This document shows positions 14,928 through 22,431 of a stretch of DNA of 64,000 nucleotides, in pieces. The stretch spans positions 23,868 through 87,867 of the forward strand of contig SVNM01000002.1 in NCBI GenBank assembly GCA_015066875.1. The letters run 5' to 3'. The position numbers were made by a program, and so were the translations under genes. A model generated the notes under the pieces. It was not told the DNA's origin. It was given only the letters and a program-made list of their open reading frames with translations, and made no database searches. Numbering within the stretch: position 1 is the stretch's first letter; every line of letters begins with the position of its first letter. This DNA is from Ruminococcus sp. (GTDB taxonomy: Bacteria > Bacillota > Clostridia > Oscillospirales > Ruminococcaceae).

Positions 14928-16094
14928 ATGACACAACTTCTTGTAAAACATTTTGTAAAGGACAGCGAAAATACCACCGATATACAGGTTCGTGAACGCT
15001 ACGGCACCCTCAGCAGTATTGTGGGGATTTTCTGCAATATCCTGTTGTTTCTTCTGAAATACATAATGGGAACGCTTTCAAACTCAATTGCTATTGTTTC
15101 CGACGCTTTCAATAACCTTTCAGACAGCGCAAGCTGTATCGTTACCCTTATGGGCTATAAAATCTCCGCAAAGCCCGCCGATAAGGATCACCCCTTCGGT
15201 CACGGACGCATGGAGTATCTTACTTCCCTTATTATTGCTACTGTTATCATTGTTATGGGCGTTGAGCTTATGAAAAGCTCGGTTTCAAAGATAATCAGTC
15301 CCGAAGAGGTTGAATTCCGTGCAGTTGTCCTTATATCGCTGATTTTGTCTGTTGCGGTAAAGCTGTGGCTATCTCGTTTCAACACTGTGCTGGGAAAGAA
15401 AATTAACTCTACGGTTATGCTTGCAACTGCCAAGGACAGCAAAAACGATGTTGTGGCTACGGCAATTACAATCGTTTCCCTTATCTGCTCGTTGTTTACC
15501 GACCTGCCTGTTGACGGAGTTATCGGTATTATAGTCTCACTTTTCGTTCTTAAAGCAGGTATCGAAATCATAAGAGATACCGTTGATGAGCTTCTCGGCA
15601 AGCCTGCTGACGCCGAAATCACCCGTCAGATCTGCAATATAGTCTGCCGTGACAGCCGTATAATCGGTATCCACGACCTTATTATCCATAACTACGGGCC
15701 GGGAAATATGTTCGGAAGCTGTCACGCCGAGATACGAAGCGATGAGGACTTTATCTCCGCTCACGACCTTATCGACCGCATTGAGCACGAAATCCACAAT
15801 AAGCTGAAAATTTCAATGTCTATCCATATGGACCCCATTGAGACCGACAACGCTCAGATAAATCACTGCAAAACCGTTGTTTCGGGTATTCTCAGAAAAA
15901 TCAGTCCTCGGCTCAGCTTCCACGATTTCCGTGCCGTTACAGGCGATACGCATACAAATCTCATCTTTGACGTTGTTATCCCCTTTGATATGGAGCTGAG
16001 CAACAGCGAAATCAAAAATCAAATCGACAACGCTCTGGCAGATGAGCCTGTAAAATACTACACAGTTATCACTTTCGACAGAGAATATACCTGA
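14928..16094 (+). CDS. Cation diffusion facilitator (CDF) family efflux protein
   Basis: A 388-residue CDF transporter that exchanges divalent metal for protons. Six helices occupy about 30-220. Metal-site motifs are SDAFNNLSDSASC (helix 2) and the helix-5 stretch DSKNDVVAT. HPFGHGRMEYL follows helix 2. The cytoplasmic C-terminal domain (about 225-388) is longer than the ~80-residue norm and carries a second module after residue 310. Metal specificity cannot be read with certainty. Start ATG at 14928 follows AAAGGGAG. Confidence 0.88.
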   Translation: MTQLLVKHFVKDSENTTDIQVRERYGTLSSIVGIFCNILLFLLKYIMGTLSNSIAIVSDAFNNLSDSASCIVTLMGYKISAKPADKDHPFGHGRMEYLTSLIIATVIIVMGVELMKSSVSKIISPEEVEFRAVVLISLILSVAVKLWLSRFNTVLGKKINSTVMLATAKDSKNDVVATAITIVSLICSLFTDLPVDGVIGIIVSLFVLKAGIEIIRDTVDELLGKPADAEITRQICNIVCRDSRIIGIHDLIIHNYGPGNMFGSCHAEIRSDEDFISAHDLIDRIEHEIHNKLKISMSIHMDPIETDNAQINHCKTVVSGILRKISPRLSFHDFRAVTGDTHTNLIFDVVIPFDMELSNSEIKNQIDNALADEPVKYYTVITFDREYT

Positions 16095-16457
16095 CAGGAC
16101 GCTTGAGGGTATTGCTCATATGGAAACTTTATACGTATTTATCGGGGGAACCTTTCTGAAGAAAGTTTCCCCCCGAACCCCCTACAAAGACTTTTTAGTC
16201 TAATTTCAGCCCCATAGGGTGCACACAACAACCAAAACAGAAATCCAAGTATTTCTCCGTGTGTACCCTATGGGGCTGAAATTAAAACTTGAAAGTTTTA
16301 GGAAAGGAGTTTGAGGATGACTCCCCGCAGTGCGGGGAGATGTCCGAAGGACAGAGGGGACAGGCTCCCGTTGGGAGACCCTTTTTCAAAAGGGTTTTCC
16401 TCAATATTACATATGAATTTCTGTACGAACAATAACTTTAATGCGTCCTGTTTTTTT
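16094..16457 (+). repeat. Foldback element copy 1, nested in the terminator of the CDF gene
   Basis: Outer stem ACAGGACGC (16094-16102) pairs with GCGTCCTGT (16443-16451), followed by T7: an intrinsic terminator whose loop is about 340 bases. Inside is the repeat: stem CGGGGG..CCCCCCG around CTTTCTGAAGAAAG, and a central palindrome of about 25 bp (AATTTCAGCCCCATAGGG.. with its complement at 16261-16283). The AAAACTTGAAAGTTTT hairpin, a GC-rich module (16318-16360) and CCCTTTTTCAAAAGGG follow. No coding potential. It separates the CDF gene from the cellobiose phosphorylase promoter. Confidence 0.88.
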
Positions 16458-16486
16458 ACTATTTTAAGGAAATGTACAAAAAACTC

Positions 16487-16515
16487 TTGCAACATCGGAT
16501 AATTAATGGTATAAT
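16487..16515 (+). promoter_or_regulatory. Sigma-A promoter of cellobiose phosphorylase
   Basis: TTGCAA, 17-bp spacer, TATAAT (16510-16515). Confidence 0.82.
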
Positions 16516-16558
16516 TGAAATAGCTTTATGCTCGATTAAAGTAAAAGGAGAATTTTTA

Positions 16559-18973
16559 ATGAAATACGGATTTTTCGACCTTGCCAACAAGGAGTATGTT
16601 ATCACTAATCCTGATACTCCCGCTCCCTGGGCAAACTATTTAGGTGACCCCGAATACGGCGCTATGATTTCAAACAACGCTGCAGGCTACAGCTTTGTAA
16701 AATCCGGTGCCAACGGACGTATCTCACGTTTCCGTTTCAATTCCGATATGGCTCTTCCCGGAAGATACATCTACATCAGAGATAATGACGTAAGCGATTA
16801 CTGGTCAGCTTCATGGCAACCTGTGGGCAAGCCCCTCGATCAGTACAAGAGCGAGTGCCGTCACGGTACTGCTTACACTGTTATCTCAGCTGAGTATTCC
16901 GACATCAAGTCTGAGACAACTTACTACGTTCCCTATGGAAAAACTTATGAAGTATGGCGTGCTAAGGTTACAAACAACAGTGACAAGGACAGAAACCTCT
17001 CCCTCTACGGTTTCGTTGAATTCACTAACGAAAACAACTATGAACAGGATCAGGTAAACCTTCAGTACACTCTCTTTATCACACGTACAAGCTTTGAGGA
17101 AAACAAGATCCTTCAGCATATCAACGAAAACAGCGGTAAGGACGAGACAGGCTCTAACCACCGCGAGCGTTTCTTCGGTATGGTAGGTGCTCCCGTTTCA
17201 GCTTACAACGGAAGCCTCTCAAGCTTTATCGGTCCTTACAGAACTTACTCAAATCCTATCGCTGTTGAGCGTGGCAAGTGCGACAACGTTATGAATTTCA
17301 ACTCAAACGCTTGCGGAGCTCTTCAGAGCGATCTTACTCTCAAGCCCGGCGAGACTGCTGAGCTTATCTATATCCTCGGTCAGCGTGACAACGCTCAGGC
17401 TACTGCTATTCTCAACGAATACAAGGAAGCAGGCAAGGTTGACGCTGAAATCAAACAGCTTAAGGATTACTGGCACGGCCAGCTCTCAAACTTCCAGGTT
17501 GAGACTCCTTCAGAAGAATTCAACAATATGATCAACGTCTGGAACGCTTACCAGTGCTTCATCACTTTCATCTGGTCAAGAGCTGCTTCATTCGTTTACT
17601 GCGGTCTCAGAAACGGCTATGGCTACCGCGATACAGTTCAGGATATTCAGGGTATTATCCACCTTGATCCCGAAATGGCTGCTGATAAGATCCGCTTTAT
17701 GCTCTCTGCTCAGGTAAGCAACGGTGGCGGACTTCCCCTTGTTAAGTTCAGCCATAATGCAGGCCACGAGACTTGTCCCGATGAACAGGACGAGAACAGC
17801 GTTTACGCAAAGGAAACAGGTCACCCCTCTTACCGTGCTGACGACGCTCTCTGGCTCTTCCCTACTATCGTTAAGTACATCGGCGAAAGCGGAAACACTG
17901 CTTTCCTCGACGAGGTTATCACTTACGCTGAAGAAGGCGGTGGCGAGGCTACTGTTTATGAGCACCTCAAGAACGCTATCCGTTTCTCTATGGAGCGTCT
18001 CGGCGATCACGATATGCCTGCAGGCCTCCACGCTGACTGGAATGACTGTCTCCGTCTGGGCGCTAAGGGCGAGTCTACTTTCGTAGCATTCCAGCTTTAC
18101 TACGCTATGTCTACAATCAGAGAAATGGCTGTTTCAAAGAATGATACAGACTATGTCGCTTACATCGATGAGGTTCAGGCTAAGCTTGCTTCTACTCTCG
18201 AAAAGTGCTGGGACGAGGACCGCTTTATCCGTGGTATCCGTGAGGACGGCGTTATCGTAGGAGCTAAGAAGGATCCTGAGGCTAATATGTGGCTCAACCC
18301 CCAGAGCTGGAGCGTTATCTCTAAGTTTGCTTCTGCTGAACAAGCTGAAAAGGCTATGAACAGCGTTCACGATATCCTTAATACTCCTTACGGAGCTAAG
18401 CTTCTTGAGCCTCCTTACAAGGAGCATTACTTCAACGGAGCTCTTATGCACATCTTCAATGCCGATACAAAGGAAAACGGCGGTATCTTCTCACAGTCAC
18501 AGGGCTGGCTTATCCTTGCAGAGTCACTTCTCGGTCACGGTAACCGTGCTTTTGAGTACTTTATGGAAAGCTCTCCCGCTTCAATGAACGATAAGGCTGA
18601 GATACGTGTTCTTGAGCCGTACGTTCACGGTCAGTTCACTGAGTCAAAGGCTTCACCCTATGAGGGACGTTCACACGTACACTGGCTCACAGGTACAGCT
18701 TCAACTGTTATGGTTGGCTGTGTTGAGGGTATCTGCGGTATGAGAACAAATCTTGAGGGACTTTGCATTGATCCTTCCATCCCTTCAGAGTGGGAAGGCT
18801 TCAAGATCATCAAGAACTTCCGTGGTAAGAAGCTCAACATTACAATTGACAACTCTGCTCACGTTGAAAGCGGTGTCAAGGAGGTTATCCTCAACGGACA
18901 GAAGCTTGACAGCAACTTTATTTCAGCTGATAAGCTCAACGATACAAACGAGATCACTGTTGTTCTTGGTTAA
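16559..18973 (+). CDS. cbpA: Cellobiose phosphorylase (GH94)
   Basis: An 804-residue cytoplasmic GH94 enzyme that splits cellobiose with phosphate into glucose 1-phosphate and glucose, saving ATP during cellulose use. Length fits the family (about 810). Visible: the N-terminal beta-sandwich beginning MKYGFFDLANKEYV, an (alpha/alpha)6 barrel from about residue 320, YRDTVQDIQGI, GHPSYRADDALW and HADWNDCLRLG. The Asp of DWND (about 491) corresponds to the general acid. Start ATG at 16559 follows AAAAGGAG; an in-frame start 87 bp upstream overlaps the promoter. Codons are those of highly expressed genes. Cellodextrin phosphorylase is less likely given the N-terminal sequence. Confidence 0.93.
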   Translation: MKYGFFDLANKEYVITNPDTPAPWANYLGDPEYGAMISNNAAGYSFVKSGANGRISRFRFNSDMALPGRYIYIRDNDVSDYWSASWQPVGKPLDQYKSECRHGTAYTVISAEYSDIKSETTYYVPYGKTYEVWRAKVTNNSDKDRNLSLYGFVEFTNENNYEQDQVNLQYTLFITRTSFEENKILQHINENSGKDETGSNHRERFFGMVGAPVSAYNGSLSSFIGPYRTYSNPIAVERGKCDNVMNFNSNACGALQSDLTLKPGETAELIYILGQRDNAQATAILNEYKEAGKVDAEIKQLKDYWHGQLSNFQVETPSEEFNNMINVWNAYQCFITFIWSRAASFVYCGLRNGYGYRDTVQDIQGIIHLDPEMAADKIRFMLSAQVSNGGGLPLVKFSHNAGHETCPDEQDENSVYAKETGHPSYRADDALWLFPTIVKYIGESGNTAFLDEVITYAEEGGGEATVYEHLKNAIRFSMERLGDHDMPAGLHADWNDCLRLGAKGESTFVAFQLYYAMSTIREMAVSKNDTDYVAYIDEVQAKLASTLEKCWDEDRFIRGIREDGVIVGAKKDPEANMWLNPQSWSVISKFASAEQAEKAMNSVHDILNTPYGAKLLEPPYKEHYFNGALMHIFNADTKENGGIFSQSQGWLILAESLLGHGNRAFEYFMESSPASMNDKAEIRVLEPYVHGQFTESKASPYEGRSHVHWLTGTASTVMVGCVEGICGMRTNLEGLCIDPSIPSEWEGFKIIKNFRGKKLNITIDNSAHVESGVKEVILNGQKLDSNFISADKLNDTNEITVVLG

Positions 18974-18993
18974 TTCTCAATATAACAAAATAA

Positions 18994-19020
18994 GACGCTT
19001 CCGAATGGAAGCGTCTTTGT
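18994..19020 (+). terminator. Intrinsic terminator of cellobiose phosphorylase
   Basis: GACGCTTCC, loop GAAT, GGAAGCGTC, then TTTGTGTTT. Confidence 0.88.
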
Positions 19021-19035
19021 GTTTGATTGCGGATA

Positions 19036-19875
19036 TCATTCATCACTGATTACTGCACCTGAAAGGTCAACGTTTACGTTACCACCAAGCTGTGAAAAAA
19101 TCTTGTTAAGAGTTTTCTGTGAAATAACTGAGCCCGAAAGATCGATGTTCACATCGCTAAAACGGTTGTTTTCATCACAATTATCCGTGCACTGATTCAA
19201 TTCATTACGAAACTGCTCATAGGAATAATCCTCAAGTTCAGCGTATTTGTCGAGCTCAAGCGCAGGCATAACTCTTGCAACGGCGTGCATAGCTATGAAA
19301 GAAAATGCAAAGTTCTCAAAATCGCCTGTATTAAAGGTGATTTCGTAAACTCTCAGCATATCGCCGTCCTTGCTCTTCTTGCTGAGAAGTGGCTTATACG
19401 AACTCTTAGCGAGCTGATAAGTATGACGTTCCTCCCATATATTTTCGGGAGCAATTACAAATTGCAGAGTTTCGTCACAGGTGTTGCAAACTCCTCCACC
19501 AACAGCAAATCTGAATACATAATCTGTGTTCTTTTCAAGCTTTTTTTCACACAAAATCTGAGTCCAGCTCCATTGCCAATCGCCGATTTCAAAACCTTCC
19601 GTATTATTACCGAAATCATCGGTGATGAACATACGCGAGCCTACGTTGCCGTCGCATCTCTGGTCGAATTTAAACTCTCTTGCGTTGAAATTTATTATAT
19701 TCATATTAATATCCTCCGAATTTTCAATTTCGGTCGAACAACGGTCAGTCAGGCGAATTTCACAGTCGCCGACAAGCTCTGCCCGACCGTTTTTCACCAG
19801 TCCCTTTACTCTTTTGGGATAAGTGTAGCCAATAATATTACCGTTTTCGTCAGTAACCTTAATGTTTTTTGTCAT
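19036..19875 (-). CDS. Uncharacterised protein, N-terminal DENG..IGYTYPKRVKGL motif
   Basis: A 279-residue protein of unknown function. The first ~35 residues (KVTDENGNIIGYTYPKRVKG, then LVKNGRAEL) form a basic motif that I associate with uncharacterised Clostridia proteins. A beta-rich middle has aromatic and Asp residues (GDWQWSWTQILCEKKL) and Cys pairs (VCNTCDE). The tail repeats VNIDLSGSVIS and VNVDLSGAVIS. Start ATG at 19875 follows GGGGGAGGATACCC. The frame is open for 65 more codons upstream but runs through the promoter (19945-19973) and a terminator, so the longer form is rejected. Confidence 0.72.
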   Translation of the reverse strand: MTKNIKVTDENGNIIGYTYPKRVKGLVKNGRAELVGDCEIRLTDRCSTEIENSEDINMNIINFNAREFKFDQRCDGNVGSRMFITDDFGNNTEGFEIGDWQWSWTQILCEKKLEKNTDYVFRFAVGGGVCNTCDETLQFVIAPENIWEERHTYQLAKSSYKPLLSKKSKDGDMLRVYEITFNTGDFENFAFSFIAMHAVARVMPALELDKYAELEDYSYEQFRNELNQCTDNCDENNRFSDVNIDLSGSVISQKTLNKIFSQLGGNVNVDLSGAVISDE

Positions 19876-19944
19876 GGGTATCCTCCCCCTGCTACAAACG
19901 ATTATATAGTGCTGTTTTTTGTTATGGGTGCCTTCCCCGATTTC

Positions 19945-19973
19945 ATTATAACGCAGACAGCTAAAAAAGTCAA
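19945..19973 (-). promoter_or_regulatory. Sigma-A promoter of the 19036-19875 gene
   Basis: Minus strand TTGACT, 17-bp spacer, TATAAT (19950-19945). Confidence 0.83.
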
Positions 19974-19974
19974 C

Positions 19975-20024
19975 AAAAAAAACAGCCTTAACCGACACCC
20001 TCTCAAAAAGTCGGTTAAGACTGT
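19975..20024 (-). terminator. Strong minus-strand terminator with no recognised gene upstream
   Basis: A 15-bp stem, ACAGTCTTAACCGAC / GTCGGTTAAGGCTGT on the minus strand (one wobble), with a T8 run at 19982-19975. It sits directly before the -35 of the next gene. What it terminates is unclear: the 700 bp upstream hold no convincing gene. Confidence 0.75.
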
Positions 20025-20761
20025 ATTTCGCGGTAATCCGAGCACCCTCTATACTCTTCTCACCATTCACGACAATGGCACTTCCGATGTGCTTTATATC
20101 CTTCAGCCGTACTTGATAGTTTTCTGCGATAATTTAAGCTACTGAAGCTGATTTAGGCGAATTAAACATATTATAGGCATTAATGTTTAACAACAGCTTT
20201 CTGCACGGTTTCTTGGTGTGACGTTTTGTACCGGTGGTACCGACGGAGTTTAAATCGGTACAGGGCTGACACGGGATATAATCTGTCGTATAATTTGCAG
20301 GACACATAAAATATGTATCAATGTAATTATGTTGCCGATTGTGAAATTTACCGTTTTCTCAATCAACAATTGTATTATATAGTAAATTTAGCACATATTC
20401 AATTGACTATATTGCCTATATTTCTCACTTTATTGCGAAAGAAAATTATAATTTTTATATTATTATTCTATGAATTATATTTTTGTTTTATTTCGTTCAT
20501 TTTGAATTAATTTAATTTTAGATTAACACCATATGTATAAATTATATATTATATATAATAGTTTTTCGCCTGTATTACGTTGTTTCAGCAATTGCACTCA
20601 TTTCACGGATTTTAAATTTCAAAATCAAGCGCTAATTCGCACAGACCTCTCGCACTCCTCAAAAAGAATTGATTTACTTTTTTACTTAACAGTTTTGCGT
20701 AATTTAAGCAAAAAAATTTTTGAGATTTTTCTTCTTTACCCCCTTGACGCCCGGTTTTTGC
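20025..20761. other. Gene-poor AT-rich stretch
   Basis: No supported gene. At 20025-20150 a minus-strand open frame of about 50 codons has protein-like composition (SLNRLFERVSVKAV) but no start, and may be a gene remnant. At 20237-20271 there are GTACCG repeats and a 7-bp stem (GTACCGA / TCGGTAC). From about 20300 to 20740 the sequence is strongly AT-rich compared with its surroundings, with only short chance frames. Confidence 0.6.
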
Positions 20762-20762
20762 A

Positions 20763-20797
20763 CAAAAAATAACTCGGAATCACTATGACTCCGAGTT
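20763..20797 (-). terminator. Terminator of the 20803-21513 gene
   Basis: AACTCGGA (20771-20778) pairs with TCCGAGTT (20790-20797). T-rich tracts on both sides allow use in both directions. Confidence 0.8.
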
Positions 20798-20802
20798 TTT
20801 GT

Positions 20803-21513
20803 TTATATAATTCCTTCAGATGCACTCTGAATAAGATTTTCGTAATATTCCTTGCTCCAGTCAAACTCAAAATGATCAAAAAGCTTAAGACAACTCTTTG
20901 CATTCTCAACCGCAGCGGCAACTCCGTCCTCATCACCTGCGCAGGCATATATATACACAGCTGTAACAAGGATCTGAAGAAGCTTTACATCGTTTCTGCC
21001 CTTTGGCTTGTATCCGAAGTTGAGAAGCTTGAATGCCTCAGCATACTTCTTCGCAGCACAATCCACCAGTGCAAGCACTATATACATATCCGCCTGCTCC
21101 TGAGTAGTCTTTTTCTTCTGAGCGTGAGTCTGAATAAAGTTGATATTCTCTGTTCTGAAATCCTCTGCGTCACGCCAGTTCTTCTGCTTGCTGAGTATAG
21201 CCAGCTTTTCCAGACAATAACTGTATCTGTCATCACTGCCCATTTTCTTTTCCTCAAGCATATCGAGATAAAACTCTGTATTATTATAATCAAAAATCTT
21301 GCTGTAAAGCGATGCCGCAAGAATAACGTCCTCTGTTGCAGGCTTTTTACAGTCGTCAACAAAAACCGTAGCAAACTCGTCGCACAGCCCCTTTGTATAT
21401 CCGAACTGGCAATACTGCTGATAAAGCTCATCGTATTTCTTCAGGTCCGAACTGAACGACGGAAGAAGAGCTTTGGTAAATTTTAGTTTTTTTCTTTCTG
21501 AAGTTGATAGCAT
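20803..21513 (-). CDS. Uncharacterised alpha-helical, TPR-like protein
   Basis: A 236-residue soluble protein, not recognised. It has no signal peptide or membrane segment. Its helical pattern with alternating Ala and aromatic residues (ADMYIVLALVDCAAKKYAEA, then FKLLNFGY) resembles degenerate tetratricopeptide repeats at about 110-210, which would imply a scaffold role. It is rich in Lys, Glu and Tyr and has several Cys. Start ATG at 21513 follows GGGGAGGGCAATTT. It is monocistronic, with its own promoter and terminator. Confidence 0.7.
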   Translation of the reverse strand: MLSTSERKKLKFTKALLPSFSSDLKKYDELYQQYCQFGYTKGLCDEFATVFVDDCKKPATEDVILAASLYSKIFDYNNTEFYLDMLEEKKMGSDDRYSYCLEKLAILSKQKNWRDAEDFRTENINFIQTHAQKKKTTQEQADMYIVLALVDCAAKKYAEAFKLLNFGYKPKGRNDVKLLQILVTAVYIYACAGDEDGVAAAVENAKSCLKLFDHFEFDWSKEYYENLIQSASEGII

Positions 21514-21545
21514 AAATTGCCCTCCCCTAAAGCCTTAGTACATCA

Positions 21546-21574
21546 ATTCTAACATAAATTTTATTCACAGTCAA
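21546..21574 (-). promoter_or_regulatory. Sigma-A promoter of the 20803-21513 gene
   Basis: Minus strand TTGACT, 17-bp spacer, TAGAAT (21551-21546). Confidence 0.75.
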
Positions 21575-21738
21575 TATTACTTTGGCACTTATCGCCAAAA
21601 TTGTTGATATGCACAAAAATCAAGCCTGATTTTCTCTTTATTAATAAATTTAACCGTTCGCAGATTTAAGTTTATTTCAATGTTTTGTGCTATAATATAG
21701 GTATACTCGGAAATTGTCCCTTGAAGGAGGATTGCTAC

Positions 21739-22407
21739 GTGAAAATTCTTGTTGTTGAAGATGAGGCTCAGCTGGCTGACGCTCTGACCGAAATCCTCAA
21801 ACGTAATAAATACATTGTTGATACCGCCTATAATGGCATCGACGGCTGTGACAGCGCTCTTACAGGCGTTTACGACTGCATCGTTCTTGACGTTATGCTT
21901 CCCGGTATGAATGGTCTTGAAATACTCAGAAATATCCGCGCAGAAAAGCTTTCCACGCCTGTTCTGCTACTCACTGCAAGAAGCGAGGTCGAGGATAAAA
22001 TCAACGGTCTTGACTGCGGTGCAGACGATTACCTCACCAAGCCCTTTGTCACAGGCGAGCTTCTTGCAAGAATACGTGCTCTTACAAGAAGAAAAGGCGA
22101 GATTTTCGACGAAAGTAAGCTCACCTTCAATGGTCTTGAGCTTAACAAGAACTCCAACTCTGTTATTTACAACGGCAACGATGTAAAGCTCAGCCTTAAG
22201 GAATATCAGATTATGGAGCTTTTAATGGCAAATCCAAGACAAATTCTGCCGAAAGAACGAATTATCGAGAAAATCTGGGGCTTTGAAAGCGATGTCGAGT
22301 ACAACAACATCGAGGTTTACATATCCTTTCTCAGAAAAAAGCTCAGCTCTATCGGCACCGATACCCAGATCAGAACCGCACGTGGCATAGGCTATTCTCT
22401 GGAATAA
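21739..22407 (+). CDS. OmpR/PhoB-family response regulator
   Basis: A 222-residue regulator with a receiver domain (1-120: VKILVVEDEAQ, phospho-acceptor Asp in CIVLDVMLPGMNG, LLLTARSEVEDKI, DYLTKPF). A winged-helix DNA-binding domain follows (about 128-220: LSLKEYQIMELLMANP, VEVYISFLRKK-like recognition region, IRTARGIGYSLE). Start is GTG at 21739, fixed by AAGGAGG at 21724-21730. A TATAAT lies at 21691-21696 with a poor -35. It is encoded just ahead of its probable sensor kinase. Confidence 0.93.
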   Translation: MKILVVEDEAQLADALTEILKRNKYIVDTAYNGIDGCDSALTGVYDCIVLDVMLPGMNGLEILRNIRAEKLSTPVLLLTARSEVEDKINGLDCGADDYLTKPFVTGELLARIRALTRRKGEIFDESKLTFNGLELNKNSNSVIYNGNDVKLSLKEYQIMELLMANPRQILPKERIIEKIWGFESDVEYNNIEVYISFLRKKLSSIGTDTQIRTARGIGYSLE

Positions 22408-22431
22408 CCGCAAACAAAGAAAGGTGAATTT

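Noticed and set aside
16298-16502. Short frames on both strands within foldback element copy 1
   Set aside because: They are by-products of the palindromic repeat, are not kept in the other copies, and lack translation signals.
19876-20070. 65-codon N-terminal extension of the 19036-19875 protein
   Set aside because: It would be read through a promoter and a strong terminator, and the internal start has an excellent ribosome site.
20313-20510. Hydrophobic 65-codon frame in the AT-rich region
   Set aside because: No ribosome site and the composition expected from AT-rich non-coding DNA.
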